Source: Candidatus Poribacteria bacterium
Lineage (GTDB): Bacteria; Poribacteria; WGA-4E; WGA-3G
DNA: 64,000 nucleotides
Assembly: GCA_026702755.1 (NCBI GenBank)
Contig: JAPPBX010000043.1
Coordinates: 17,072 to 81,071, forward strand
Direction of reading: 5' to 3'
The translations under genes and the position numbers were made by a program. How positions within the stretch are numbered: position 1 is the stretch's first letter; each line of letters starts with the position of its first letter. The notes below the pieces were generated by a model. The model was not told where the DNA came from. It saw nothing but the letters and a program-made list of their open reading frames with translations, and ran no database searches. Of the stretch, positions 41,554 to 51,336 are shown piece after piece.

Positions 41554-43026
41554 TTAGCTTTCCGGACGCATTTGTGGAAACAGGATCACGTCACGGATGG
41601 AGTATTGATTCGTTAGCAGCATTGTCAGTCTGTCAATACCGATACCGAGTCCACCCGTCGGTGGCATACCGTACTCCAATGCGCGTAGATAGTCCTCATC
41701 TACCATAAAGGCTTCATCGTCGCCTGCCTCTAAACTGCTTGCCTGCTCAAGAAAACGTTGGCGTTGGTCTATCGGATCGTTAAGTTCACTAAAGGCGTTT
41801 CCAACCTCCATCCCACAGATAAAAAATTCAAAACGTTCTACGAACTCTGGATTTTCTGGCTTCTTTTTCGCAAAGGGTGAAACCTCGATAGGATGATCCG
41901 TTATAAATGTCGGTTGGATCAGTTTTGGTTCCGCAAATATTTCAAAGAATTCGGCTATAATTTCGCCTCTCGTCTCATCACCGGCTAAGTCAACTCCGGC
42001 ATCAACTGCAGCTTTGTAGAGTTCATCTCCTGATAGTGGTGTTGGATCAATACCGCTGTATTCTTGGATTGCATCCACCATACTCAGCCTACGCCATGGC
42101 GGTGTGAGGTCGAGTTCGTAATCTTGATAGGGGATCTTCGTTGTCCCGTGAACCATTTTCGCCGTGTCAGCGATTAGCGTCTCCGTTAGTTCCATTATCT
42201 GAATGTAGTCGGCATAAGCCTGATAGAGTTCCAACATTGTAAATTCAGGATTGTGGTCCCTGTCCATCCCTTCATTTCGGAAATCGCGCGAGAATTCATA
42301 AACCCGCTCGAAGCCTCCTACAATCAGACGTTTGAGGTAGAGTTCGTTTGCGATCCGTAGATAAAGCGATTGTTCCAATGTATTGTGATAAGTTGTGAAC
42401 GGACGCGCGTTTGCGCCACCATAAATCGGTTGAAGGACAGGTGTTTCGACTTCAATAAAACTTTGGGCATTGAGCATATTGCGGATTGCCTGGACGATTT
42501 GCGTCCTTTTTAGAAAGACATCCTTCACCTCGGGATTCATGATGAGATCAGCGTATCGTTGTCTATAGCGTGTCTGTTTATCTTGTAGACCGTGCCATTT
42601 TTCGGGGAGCGGTCGGATAGATTTGGAGAGGAGTTCTATGGAATCAACGAGTACTGTCAATTCCCCTGTTCGTGTTCGGAACACTGTTCCTTCAGCACCG
42701 ACAATATCACCCGTATCGAAGCGTCGATAGATTTTATAGGGTTCCGCTCCGACTTTATCTCGGCGGACGTAAATCTGAATTCTGCCTTCACCGTCTTGCA
42801 GATGTGCGAAGCTGCTTTTCCCGTGGTCGCGCTTCGTCATAATTCTGCCTGCGATACGAATTTTCTGCGCTTCGTCGGGGGTTTCTTCGACATCGGCGAA
42901 ATCTTGATGAATCGCGGAAGTTGTATGTGTAGGCTCGTATTTATGTGGATACGGCTCTACGCCAAATTCTCGAATCTCGTCCAACTTCTCGCGACGTTGC
43001 TGAATTAAATCTTTTGTTTCTTCCAC
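41554..43026 (-). CDS. lysS: lysyl-tRNA synthetase, class II
   Basis: 490 residues from a GTG at 43026 (GGGAAG upstream). N-terminal OB-fold (IRIAGRIMTKRDHGKSSFAH, RIQIYVRRDK). Class II motif 1 is in FIEVETPVLQPIYGGANARP. Motif 2 is FSRDFRNEGMDRDHNPEFTM. Motif 3 is GMPPTGGLGIGIDRLTMLLT, ending DVILFPQMRPES. It charges tRNA-Lys. Length and signatures match bacterial LysS. It is directly downstream of prfB on the same strand, a conserved prfB-lysS order. Confidence 0.97.
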   Translation of the reverse strand: MEETKDLIQQRREKLDEIREFGVEPYPHKYEPTHTTSAIHQDFADVEETPDEAQKIRIAGRIMTKRDHGKSSFAHLQDGEGRIQIYVRRDKVGAEPYKIYRRFDTGDIVGAEGTVFRTRTGELTVLVDSIELLSKSIRPLPEKWHGLQDKQTRYRQRYADLIMNPEVKDVFLKRTQIVQAIRNMLNAQSFIEVETPVLQPIYGGANARPFTTYHNTLEQSLYLRIANELYLKRLIVGGFERVYEFSRDFRNEGMDRDHNPEFTMLELYQAYADYIQIMELTETLIADTAKMVHGTTKIPYQDYELDLTPPWRRLSMVDAIQEYSGIDPTPLSGDELYKAAVDAGVDLAGDETRGEIIAEFFEIFAEPKLIQPTFITDHPIEVSPFAKKKPENPEFVERFEFFICGMEVGNAFSELNDPIDQRQRFLEQASSLEAGDDEAFMVDEDYLRALEYGMPPTGGLGIGIDRLTMLLTNQYSIRDVILFPQMRPES

Positions 43027-43263
43027 GGTTCTTCCCTTCTTCGTTTTACTTTATCAGAACTATTGCTTTTAATATTCTAATGCAATTCTATAGACATATC
43101 ACCCCTACGGGGTGGGGAAAGAGACGAAAACCCTTTCTGAAATGTGCAAAACCTGTTAGTAGCAGCTTGGGTTATTTTAATAATTATACTTTAGTTTTGC
43201 TCATAAAGCAACGAAAAAAGACGAATACCGGACAGTGTATTTTTCGGGTGCGCTATCCAGTTA

Positions 43264-44365
43264 TTATTTTCGTGCCTTCATTTTGAGATAACTTTCGATG
43301 AAGGCATCTAAAGCACCATCTAAGACAGCGTTAACATTACCGCTCTCAACGTTTGTGCGTAGATCCTTGACGCGTTGATACGGGTGCAGTACATAAGAAC
43401 GGATTTGGCTGCCGAAGTCGATTTCCAGACGTTCACTTCGCTGTTTTGAAATTTCTGCTTCACGTTCTTCACGATATTTTTCATGAAGACGCGAGCGGAG
43501 CAATTTCATGGCGATTTCGCGGTTTTTGTGCTGTGAACGTTCATTCTGGCACTGCACGACAATCCCGGTTGGTTTGTGTGTAATCCGAACAGCTGAGTCT
43601 GTTACGTTGACATGCTGTCCACCCGCGCCGCTCGCGCGATAGAAATCGATCCGCAGATCTTCCTGTTGAATATCCACGTCCACGGTGTCATCAACTTCAG
43701 GCGTAACGTCAACAGCAGCAAAGGAAGTGTGCCGTCGTTTGTTGAAATCGTAAGGGGACAAGCGAACAAGGCGATGTACACCGGCTTCGGACTGGAGATA
43801 ACCGTAAGCGGATGTGCCGGTAACGAGGATAGTTGTGCCTTTGATGCCAGCTTCGTCGCCAGCGGTGATGTCAAGGATTTCAGTTTGATAGCCGCGTTGG
43901 TCACACCAGCGAAGGTACATCCGCATTAACATCCCCGCCCAATCCTGAGCATCGACCCCACCAGCACCGGGATGGATGTTGAGGATGGCGTTATTTTCAT
44001 CAAACTCGCCTGTCAGCATTAACCGGAGTTCCATCTGTTCAAGGCGATTTGAGATGCTCTCCAATCCGTCTACAATCTCGGTTTGCAGACTTTCATCGTT
44101 CTCTTCGGTAGCGAGTTCAACGAGGGTCTGGATGTCTTCAATTTTGAGATTGAGTTCTTCGTACGCTCCAACTTCGTCTCGGAGAATAGCGATACGCTGA
44201 TTAACCTTTTGAACACGTTGGGCATTGCTCCAGAAGTCCGGGGAGATGGTCGCTTCTTCGAGTTCAGCTAATTCTTTTTGTTTTTCAGCCAGGTCAAAGA
44301 TAGCCTCCGATTTCCAGAAGGCGGGTTTGCATCTCTTCAACCTGGTTTTTTAAATCTACAAGCAT
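43264..44365 (-). CDS. prfB: peptide chain release factor 2, programmed +1 frameshift
   Basis: The first frame starts at the ATG at 44365 (GAGGA upstream) and reads MLVDLKNQVEEMQTRLLEIG then GYL before TGA at 44296-44294. The slippery site CTTTGAC is preceded by GGAGGC, the internal Shine-Dalgarno-like signal of classical RF2 recoding. Shifting +1 continues with DLAEKQKELAELEEATISPD to the stop at 43264, giving about 365 residues. GGQ motif present (ASGAGGQHVN). The anticodon tripeptide SPF is SPY here (RLSPYDFNKRRHTSF). Release factor 2 recognises UGA and UAA, and the in-frame UGA provides autoregulation. A downstream zero-frame start would miss the N-terminus. Confidence 0.95.
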
Positions 44366-44383
44366 TTCATTCCTCATGAATCG

Positions 44384-46093
44384 TTAAGAATATCTACGAC
44401 GGAATCGGAGGACGATTAGACGACCGAACCATCCAACGCAGATTAAAGCACAGAGAATCGAAAACCAATCCCCGTAGCGGGTATAGAGCGTCTGTTCACG
44501 TTTCGCAGACGGAAGCAGTGGAACGGATGTGATAAGCGTTTGGGCGGTGGTGTCCGGTGTTATCAAAGGAGTCGTTATTCTACCGAACTTATCCACTACG
44601 CATGTAAATCCGCCGTTTGCACACCGAAATACTGCGATCCGATTCTCGATTGAGCGGAAAGGTGCCATCGACAGGTGTAGTTCTGGGAAAGCAGTCCCTT
44701 TGAACCAAGCATCGTTTGTGAAGATTCCCATGACCCTTGCCCCTTTTTGGACAGGTCTGCGGAATTCGTCCGGAAACACTGATTCAAAGCAGATTGAAAC
44801 ACCAACGTCTGTTCGCTGGGGATCCGCCTTGTCTTTGGCATTAGACACTGCCTCGCGGTAGGGAGGTCCCAACCCATTACTGGCAATTTCCGTTTTATGT
44901 TTAACGTTAAACACCGGTAAAAGGTTTACTGTTTTTCCCGGTGTAAAGGGTTTGAACTGGATAAAATCGGGGATGAAATCTGGAAGTAGGTGTTCCAGAG
45001 GTACATATTCGCCGAATGGAACGAGGTGCATCTTGGCATAACTTCCATGTATCTTTCCATCTGGAGATATTGAAAGGACACGGTTGTATATCTGTTCACT
45101 CTTTTTGACGTTCTTGGAGAACTCTCCTATTGCCTTGTCTGTTTCTCCTTGGTTAGCCGTGCCGATGAGTATTGGCGTTGCCGTGTTGCGAAGCATTTGG
45201 GCGAATCTACCGTGGTACGTTGGCCACGCGCCTGTCAGTGCCTCGCTTCGGATTGCTGTTTCGGGCCACACAATTAAATCAGGTTTTTCTGTGCTGGTTT
45301 TATATGTGAGGTTGATATAACGCTGCAAAATCGCTGGAAATTGACGTGTGTCCCATTTCTGGAGTTGTGAGACGTTGCCGGGAACGAGCGCGATTTTCAA
45401 GGTTTCCGTATTTGTGGCTTTGTCTAAAGGTGCAGCGTTCTTAAGTTGAAAAATCCCGTAACTGAAGCAGAAGAGCGTCAGAATTAGTGGTAGGATTATG
45501 GCACGAATTTCCTGCCGCCATTGGTGACGGTTGCAAAGCACGGTGGCGATACCTGCATTGAAAAGCACAATGATGAAACTGATCCCGTGCACACCAATGA
45601 GAGAGGCTACCTGTATTCCCGGTAGATTGTTCCATTGTGAGTAACCGATGCTTCCCCACGGAAATCCTGTTAGCATCCAACTCCGTACCCATTCCAATGC
45701 TGTCCAGATGCAAGCGGCTGCGATAGGAAACAATATACCAGAACGCCATGGCGCAAACCTTAGCAACACAGCAAAAATGGCGAAGTAGACGGCAATATAT
45801 CCGACTAATAGCAGATACGCCATCATCGTCACGAGAATATTCCCTGTCGTTGTCGCGAAAACACCCGCATACGGATAGAGAAGCAGGATAGCGGGAAGCA
45901 GCCCCGCAAAAAACAGAAATCCCGTTACGTAACCGATCCAGAAAGCGGATTTCCAGTTTGTTGCGCGCGTCAATGCAATGAAGAACGGCACCATCGCAAC
46001 CCAAGCACACGGAAAGAGGTTTAAATTAGGGAAGCTAAGAAACAACAGTAGTGCTGAGAGTGCCGCAAATATCCAGTGTTGATAGCGTTTCAA
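44384..46093 (-). CDS. lnt: apolipoprotein N-acyltransferase
   Basis: About 569 residues from a TTG at 46093 (GGAAAA upstream). A GTG at 46192 without ribosome-binding site is the alternative and would add a 33-residue basic tail. Six or more N-terminal membrane helices (FAALSALLLFLSFPNLNLFP) precede a nitrilase domain. Catalytic residues match E. coli Lnt: Glu in DLIVWPETAIRSEALTG, Lys in GSYAKMHLVPFGEYVPLEHL, Cys in VGVSICFESVFPDEFRRPVQ. Lnt adds the third acyl chain to lipoproteins, which fits lolC/lolD nearby. Gene ends 18 bases before the prfB start. Confidence 0.92.
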   Translation of the reverse strand: MKRYQHWIFAALSALLLFLSFPNLNLFPCAWVAMVPFFIALTRATNWKSAFWIGYVTGFLFFAGLLPAILLLYPYAGVFATTTGNILVTMMAYLLLVGYIAVYFAIFAVLLRFAPWRSGILFPIAAACIWTALEWVRSWMLTGFPWGSIGYSQWNNLPGIQVASLIGVHGISFIIVLFNAGIATVLCNRHQWRQEIRAIILPLILTLFCFSYGIFQLKNAAPLDKATNTETLKIALVPGNVSQLQKWDTRQFPAILQRYINLTYKTSTEKPDLIVWPETAIRSEALTGAWPTYHGRFAQMLRNTATPILIGTANQGETDKAIGEFSKNVKKSEQIYNRVLSISPDGKIHGSYAKMHLVPFGEYVPLEHLLPDFIPDFIQFKPFTPGKTVNLLPVFNVKHKTEIASNGLGPPYREAVSNAKDKADPQRTDVGVSICFESVFPDEFRRPVQKGARVMGIFTNDAWFKGTAFPELHLSMAPFRSIENRIAVFRCANGGFTCVVDKFGRITTPLITPDTTAQTLITSVPLLPSAKREQTLYTRYGDWFSILCALICVGWFGRLIVLRFRRRYS

Positions 46094-46249
46094 GAGGTTT
46101 TCCGTGGGGATACCCTCCGTTTTCTTGTATTTGACTCTCTTTAATTTTATGTTACGGAAGTGGCATCTGTCAAGGGAATTCTGAAGTTTCACAGAAGCGT
46201 TCAGTTTTCAGCAGATATAGGTTTGTGGTGGGACGACCTTAATTGTCTG

Positions 46250-46375
46250 AACCAGGATTTACAGGATTCAAGGATTTTCAGAAGCGCGTGTTGGGTTTCT
46301 CTTCGTTCAGCCCAACCTACAATGTGACAACCGAAACGCGTGTTGGGTTTCTCTTCGTTCAACCCAACCTACAAA
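46250..46375. repeat. two interspersed repeat families in tandem
   Basis: CCAGGATTTACAGGATTCAA at about 46252-46275 is related to 58280-58316. It is followed by two direct copies of GCGTGTTGGGTTTCTCTTCG with TTCAgCCCAACCTACAA, at about 46286-46323 and 46336-46375. The copies contain an inverted GTTGGGTT/AACCCAAC stem. Located after the DUF5916 gene. Confidence 0.75.
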
Positions 46376-46382
46376 CTAATAA

Positions 46383-48569
46383 CTAAAAGAGGTCTGTTTT
46401 CAATAGGTGTGCGATTTTGATGAACACGATTCGCTCAGTGTCTCCCGCTACGTCCCGATTGTCATTGTAGACGATAAATAAATTACTTTCGGGACGATAC
46501 TCATAGGCGAAGAGTGCGAAGACTCGACGTTCTCTCTCTAACGTGAATTCTGCGCTTGCTCTCGCATACATCCGTTGCGCAAATTGGTAATTTACAATAA
46601 AGCGGCGCGTCCATTCTGAAAGTTCCCACTGCATTCCATTGGGTTGTTTCTCATGAAGTCGCTGTAAAATAAACTCGAAACTGAGTTTTGCTGTGGGACG
46701 AATCGTGATCTCCGGGCGGATGAAGAATGTGTCTTTATCATCGCGGACACCGAAGCGTCCGGTGTTTCGGATTTGCACGTATTTTGGTGGGAACCATCCG
46801 GCGAAGAAACGGACAGTTCTATCGGTAAAAGGTTTGTTGTCCTCATCAACGTGATAATACCATTCAGGTCCGAGCAGGAAAAAGAAATTGTAAACCCCGA
46901 AGAGTCCGCTAAAACTTGCTCTGTGGTTTGTCAATTCGCCTGTGTGGTTCGCGAGGCGTTCATATTCGGCTTCACCGCGAAGTCTTTCAATAGCACCTTT
47001 ATACTGTTTATTATAACGACTTCTGATGACAACACCACGTCTATCAACACGTGGAATGAAACCGGTTTCAGGATTGAAGTGCTCCCCGAAATCTGCGTAA
47101 ATCGCATCGAGGGAGAAGACATTTGTCCTACGAGAGAGTTGGACAAAAACAAGGTCGTCCGCGGTGCTTTCTGCCATATCAAGTCCGCCTGCTTTCCATT
47201 CCCTTGCATATTCCAAGTTGAGATTCGTAGCGGCGGGGAGTTGAATGCGGGCATCAAGTCCTCCTGCGCGGTCGTATGTGGCACCACGTTGTTTGTTAAC
47301 GCCCAAGAACCCGACAGATGACGTTTTACCAACTTCCCGTTGCAGTCGAAAAACGGAGTAATTATAGTTCGCGAGAGGCAATTCGCCTGCTTCTATTTCT
47401 TTATCTGGGTTTTCCGGTCCCGCCACGGCTTGCATGAAGGCGAGATTGTATTTACTGAATTTCCCGATGACCTTTCCACCACCGAGTAAATCTTCGACCC
47501 GTCGGCTGTAGAACAGGTCAAGAGGCATTTGGAAGAGTTCATTTCCTTCAAGGAAAAACGGACGTTTTTCGGGAAAACGGAGTGGAACATCGCTAAGGTT
47601 CACGAGGTCGGGATCCGCCTCAATTTGCGCGAAATCGGGGTTTAACGTTAAATCAATTGTAAAATCTTTGATCGGATACCGGAGATCAAGTCCTACATCT
47701 GGTTTCACAGATGCTGTCGTTTCGCCATCTTTTGGTTGCAGTATTTGTGGCTTTAGTGTGCCATACGGTTTGAATTTCACGGGTCGTTTGGTAACCAAGT
47801 CTGAAATGGGAAGATTCGTTAGATGTCCAAATTCTGACACGGCGTACTGTCGATCGCCCAAATCTGACCATGTCTGTTCTTCCGCAGGGACTTCATCATT
47901 TCGCCAAAAGTTGATACCCCATGTCGCTGTTTCCGTTCCCTTTGAAAATCGGAGTTCGGCGAATGGGATAGCAAATTCTGCTGTCCATTTGTCTGTCCCT
48001 GCTGCTGCCTGACCTTGCCAATCGCAATCCCATGAAATGGCGGTACCAATCCTGGATTGTCCTGTGCGTCTGTTCGCGCCTTCATTAATCAGACGCCTGT
48101 CGGTTTGTGTGCCGAGTGGATTTAAAGCGAAGGCATAGCAGTTTCTGCCGTCAAGGAAGGTATCGATTAAGACTTCAACATGATCGTCAGAGAAAAAGAA
48201 AGAATCGCGTCGGGTTTGGTTCGCGGCGAGATTGCCCATATCAGCTTTGAAACATTCAAACGCCACGTAAAGTTTATTCGCATCGTAGACGACGTAAATA
48301 GTAGTGGGTTGCGTCGCGGGTTCGCCACGCTGGGGTTCAAACTGAATCAATTCACCGGTTTTGGCACCCTTTTGCCAGCATTCATCGTCCAATTTTCCAT
48401 CAATTTTTGGGGGTGTTTCGGTGCGTACTGCTTTGATTATTCGATTTGCAGGGGTTTGAGAGTCTTCTGTATCTGCAGGCAATACCTTAAGACCCCATAA
48501 ACAAAGGGTGAAGTAGACTGCGAATGTTAAAAAAAATGGGCTTGTGAGCCGTGCCCTAATTGTTAGCAT
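46383..48569 (-). CDS. CBM9-like / DUF5916 outer membrane protein
   Basis: 728 residues. N-terminal signal peptide (FFLTFAVYFTLCLWGLKVLP), then a CBM9-like domain with TPPKIDGKLDDECWQKGAKT, SFFFSDDHVEVLIDTFLDGR and TAEFAIPFAELRFSKGTETA. The DUF5916 part begins NFWRNDEVPAEEQTWS; NPDFAQIEADPDLVNLSDVP and FPEKRPFFLEGNELFQ are its hallmark. It ends in beta strands consistent with an outer-membrane barrel. The function is not established; possibly carbohydrate binding or uptake at the surface. It is divergent from the PorV gene across a 227-base gap. Confidence 0.88.
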   Translation of the reverse strand: MLTIRARLTSPFFLTFAVYFTLCLWGLKVLPADTEDSQTPANRIIKAVRTETPPKIDGKLDDECWQKGAKTGELIQFEPQRGEPATQPTTIYVVYDANKLYVAFECFKADMGNLAANQTRRDSFFFSDDHVEVLIDTFLDGRNCYAFALNPLGTQTDRRLINEGANRRTGQSRIGTAISWDCDWQGQAAAGTDKWTAEFAIPFAELRFSKGTETATWGINFWRNDEVPAEEQTWSDLGDRQYAVSEFGHLTNLPISDLVTKRPVKFKPYGTLKPQILQPKDGETTASVKPDVGLDLRYPIKDFTIDLTLNPDFAQIEADPDLVNLSDVPLRFPEKRPFFLEGNELFQMPLDLFYSRRVEDLLGGGKVIGKFSKYNLAFMQAVAGPENPDKEIEAGELPLANYNYSVFRLQREVGKTSSVGFLGVNKQRGATYDRAGGLDARIQLPAATNLNLEYAREWKAGGLDMAESTADDLVFVQLSRRTNVFSLDAIYADFGEHFNPETGFIPRVDRRGVVIRSRYNKQYKGAIERLRGEAEYERLANHTGELTNHRASFSGLFGVYNFFFLLGPEWYYHVDEDNKPFTDRTVRFFAGWFPPKYVQIRNTGRFGVRDDKDTFFIRPEITIRPTAKLSFEFILQRLHEKQPNGMQWELSEWTRRFIVNYQFAQRMYARASAEFTLERERRVFALFAYEYRPESNLFIVYNDNRDVAGDTERIVFIKIAHLLKTDLF

Positions 48570-48699
48570 TGGTTTATATGTTCAGAACCTCCTTTTGGTG
48601 TCAGTCTATTTTATGATTTTAGCGTTGATCTGTTTTTCTGTCAATATCAAAAGGAGAGGATGCCAGAATCATTCAGTATTTAAAGTAAACCAAATTAAA

Positions 48700-48726
48700 G
48701 CGATTTGCGTTTTTAAGGCAAATTGC
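48700..48726. promoter_or_regulatory. imperfect inverted repeat upstream of PorV/PorQ gene
   Basis: GCGATTTGC, 9-base spacer, GCAAATTGC, one mismatch between arms, followed by an AT-rich TTATTATATATAT stretch that could be a -10 region. It is a candidate operator in the divergent gap between DUF5916 and PorV genes. Confidence 0.4.
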
Positions 48727-48796
48727 GTTATTATATATATCGCAAGCATATAAAATCAGAATCGCATTTAATAATGAAAAGAGGAGTTACATTTCA

Positions 48797-49921
48797 GTGC
48801 GCTTTTTTACACGTAAAACTTTTACACTACTTATATGGCTCGCCGTCTTTTCCCCAATTACGGCTCTTGCGGGACCCGGACGAACGGGTGCACAAATCCT
48901 GAATCTTGGCGGCGGTGCGCGAGCGAGGTCCCTCGGCGACGCGTTTTCTGCGATGTCTGGTGATGTGACGACATCGCTCTGGAACCCAAGCGGACTTGCG
49001 GATATGCCTGAGAGCAAACTCCGTTCCGGCAAAAAAGCGGCGCAAACCTCAATGTTTTATACAGATTACAGTGCGCCTTTCGGGGAAGCCGGGGAAGGGT
49101 TATATTATACGTTTATCTCTGGTGCGATGCCCCTCGGTGACATTGGAACTATCGGTGCCACGCTTCAGATGCAAGGGCAAGGCACAATCGCTGTGACAAC
49201 CGACTCGCCGGATGTCCTCCGTGAGGAGAGTCTCGGAACCAACTTCGCCTTCACATTCTCTTATGCGGACCGGATTACAGAGTCTTTGTCAGCGGGAATT
49301 AGTGGTAAAATGATTCGAATGGTGCTCGGGCGAGAGAATGGTAGTTCTTATGCTATCGATTTAGGTGCGCAATATCTTCTCCCTTTTGAGCTCATGCCCA
49401 CGACAGTTGGTGTTGCTATCCAGAACGTTGGCCCCGGCATATCGTTCATTGATGAGAACCAAGCGGATCCCTTACCACGCTTTTTTCGGCTTGGGACTTC
49501 CGTGAGTCTTTATCAGGATCAATATAATCACGTGCGTTTGGTGAGTGGTCTCACAGCCTATATCGATAAATTAGCAGAGGATGAAGATGAATTAGCCCTT
49601 GATTTAGAGCGGCTTAATGCTGAAAGGGAGGAAAAGTTGACGCGTGAGCAACTCCTGTCCGATCGCGGGGTAGGTATCCGAGCATTTGAATGGCGGCATC
49701 TTCAAAAGAACCTCGGCTTGGAGTATTGGATCGCCGATCTACTTGCGCTCCGAGTGGGTTACAAAGTTGAGCCCGGTATCCACCTCGCAAACTGGACGGA
49801 TTATTTTACGGGTGGTATCGGCGCGAAGCTATCTCTATTTAATCTCGATTTGAGTTACGGTCCGAGTTTTGGTCCAAACAATCAGCGGCTCATTGAAGTA
49901 ACAGGAATAGTCGCCTTTTAA
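48797..49921 (+). CDS. PorV/PorQ family outer membrane protein
   Basis: 374 residues from a GTG at 48797 with GAGGAG about 10 bases upstream. Signal peptide (LLIWLAVFSPITALAGPGRT), then the hallmark AQILNLGGGARARSLGDAFS, TTSLWNPSGLADMPESKLRS, an FIFSGAMPLG-like strand and long beta-barrel segments with a central acidic coil (LAEDEDELALDLERLNAERE). Ends LIEVTGIVAF. In Bacteroidetes PorV/PorQ take part in type IX secretion; no other T9SS gene is in this window. Family membership is clear, role inferred. Confidence 0.85.
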   Translation: MRFFTRKTFTLLIWLAVFSPITALAGPGRTGAQILNLGGGARARSLGDAFSAMSGDVTTSLWNPSGLADMPESKLRSGKKAAQTSMFYTDYSAPFGEAGEGLYYTFISGAMPLGDIGTIGATLQMQGQGTIAVTTDSPDVLREESLGTNFAFTFSYADRITESLSAGISGKMIRMVLGRENGSSYAIDLGAQYLLPFELMPTTVGVAIQNVGPGISFIDENQADPLPRFFRLGTSVSLYQDQYNHVRLVSGLTAYIDKLAEDEDELALDLERLNAEREEKLTREQLLSDRGVGIRAFEWRHLQKNLGLEYWIADLLALRVGYKVEPGIHLANWTDYFTGGIGAKLSLFNLDLSYGPSFGPNNQRLIEVTGIVAF

Positions 49922-49940
49922 GAGGAAAATAATAGTAAAG

Positions 49941-50340
49941 TCAATGTACCCCCGCCTAAAGGCAGGGGGTTTGTAAAATACAAACCCTATCGGTCTACCG
50001 ATAAGTTTCTCGTTTCACAGAGGTTGGTAACCCAACGCTCTCCACGAAGGGTGCAAGCCACCCTAAAATCTATACGAGTGCTATTTTCGGGAACGTGCAG
50101 TTACGCAATTTCGTTTCCCATTACACTCAGCGTCTCCTCCACCAGCGTCTGCCTGTTTCTTTTCCGTATGGTGCTGTAGCTTTACACGAGTCGCACACGG
50201 GGGTAGCGAAACAGCCGCATAACTCGCAACCTTGCACTACAAGGAACATTCTAACATTTTTGACACGTTTCGTCAAGAAAAAATATAGGAGCCGGGCTTT
50301 CCTCCCCTGCCTAAAGACAGGGGAAACCTCCAGCCCGAAA
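49941..50340 (-). mobile_element. decayed IS200/IS605-like element
   Basis: Both ends have subterminal hairpins of the same sequence: CCCCCGCCTAAAGGCAGGGGG at 49949-49969 and CCCCTGCCTAAAGACAGGGG at 50304-50323. The second is enclosed by CGGGCT/AGCCCG arms (50293-50337). This is the layout of IS200/IS605 left and right ends. The interior 330 bases have no long frame; on the minus strand a broken frame with CELCGCFATPVCDSCKATAP, a cysteine-pair ribbon, may be a scrap of a TnpB-like protein. No transposase is intact. The element ends about 7 bases from the start of the next gene. Confidence 0.6.
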
Positions 50341-50346
50341 AACTTG

Positions 50347-51168
50347 GTGAAATTTAACGCCGAAACTTTAATACTGGTGCTGATCTTCTGTTTGTTATTG
50401 TCTAGTGTCTGCTTCGCTGCCGAGAGCCTTAAGGCAGAACCTTTCACAGCCTTCTATCTCGATTCTGCCCTTGGAAATCGTTCGCTCGCGAATCAATCCA
50501 CTGTTGCTATGAAGGCGATTCAAGAACTCCCGACGCTGAAATCTCCAAATGAGGCGTTCCTTTATTCGCTTGTCGTTCCGGGTATGGGGCAACTCTATAC
50601 AGGTGCTAAGCGTGGCTATTTTTACATGGCAGCAGAGGGCGTTTTCCTCGCGAGCTATTTTCTTTTGTGGAACAACGCTTCAAACATTCGAGACGACTAT
50701 CGTGATGTTGTCAGGCAACACGTTGTTTTTATCGGTCCTGGTTCCTTTGAGGATTGGGATCCCATTGAGGATTTTGAGCACGCCACCCAATATGAAACAT
50801 GGAACCATGTCTATGATTCTGAAGCGACGCGGGCACGGACTGGAAAGTGGTACTGGACGGATCTCGACCCTGCACTCAAAAATGAAAAGGATGGTGATAT
50901 CGGGTTTGACTCGCCTCGTCGTTTAGAAGCGTTTGACCTACGGCAAAAAGCGAACGATACCTTTCAACGCGCGAAGTTCTTTTTAGGTATGGCAATTTTG
51001 AACCATGTTGTGAGTGCTGTGGAAGCGAGGATTACAACTAAACGCTTCAACACCCGCGTGCAAAATACGCCCATGCAGACAGGAGTCAACGCTTTTGAAA
51101 TAGATGTCCAAACTAACATGTCAGCAGGTGTGCTAACAAGTGCGCTTGTGCTACGGAAAAGATTTTAA
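50347..51168 (+). CDS. DUF5683-like envelope protein with signal peptide
   Basis: About 273 residues from a GTG at 50347 (a TTG lies 3 bases before). The open frame continues upstream into the mobile element but has no family sequence there. A signal peptide (TLILVLIFCLLLSSVCFAAE) is followed by AFLYSLVVPGMGQLYTGAKR and GYFYMAAEGVFLASYFLLWN, the membrane-associated segments of DUF5683-type proteins that often sit beside PorV-like barrels. A helical/aromatic region and a beta-rich end (TNMSAGVLTSALVLRKRF) follow. No ribosome-binding site is recognisable, since the mobile element ends immediately before, so the native 5' end may be lost. Function unknown. Confidence 0.7.
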   Translation: MKFNAETLILVLIFCLLLSSVCFAAESLKAEPFTAFYLDSALGNRSLANQSTVAMKAIQELPTLKSPNEAFLYSLVVPGMGQLYTGAKRGYFYMAAEGVFLASYFLLWNNASNIRDDYRDVVRQHVVFIGPGSFEDWDPIEDFEHATQYETWNHVYDSEATRARTGKWYWTDLDPALKNEKDGDIGFDSPRRLEAFDLRQKANDTFQRAKFFLGMAILNHVVSAVEARITTKRFNTRVQNTPMQTGVNAFEIDVQTNMSAGVLTSALVLRKRF

Positions 51169-51297
51169 TTTTACCTTGCGGAGGAACAACGGACGTTTGG
51201 ACTTTGACGTGCGTTTCTTAAGTCCGTCCTCCACTTCGTTACGGACTACAAATTTTAATGCTATTTTAAGAAGTAAAGGAGGTTAGTCGAAAACCTC

Positions 51298-51322
51298 TCT
51301 TAACTGACAACTGAAAACTGAA
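51298..51322. repeat. short interspersed repeat (AACTGATAACTGACAACT family)
   Basis: CTTAACTGACAACTGAAAACTGA, single copy between the envelope gene and the DapA-family gene. Confidence 0.55.
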
Positions 51323-51336
51323 TAAGGAGGACTGCT

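Noticed and set aside
50095..50346. N-terminal extension of the DUF5683-like protein
   Set aside because: Lies within the decayed mobile element; the signal peptide begins only after 50347.
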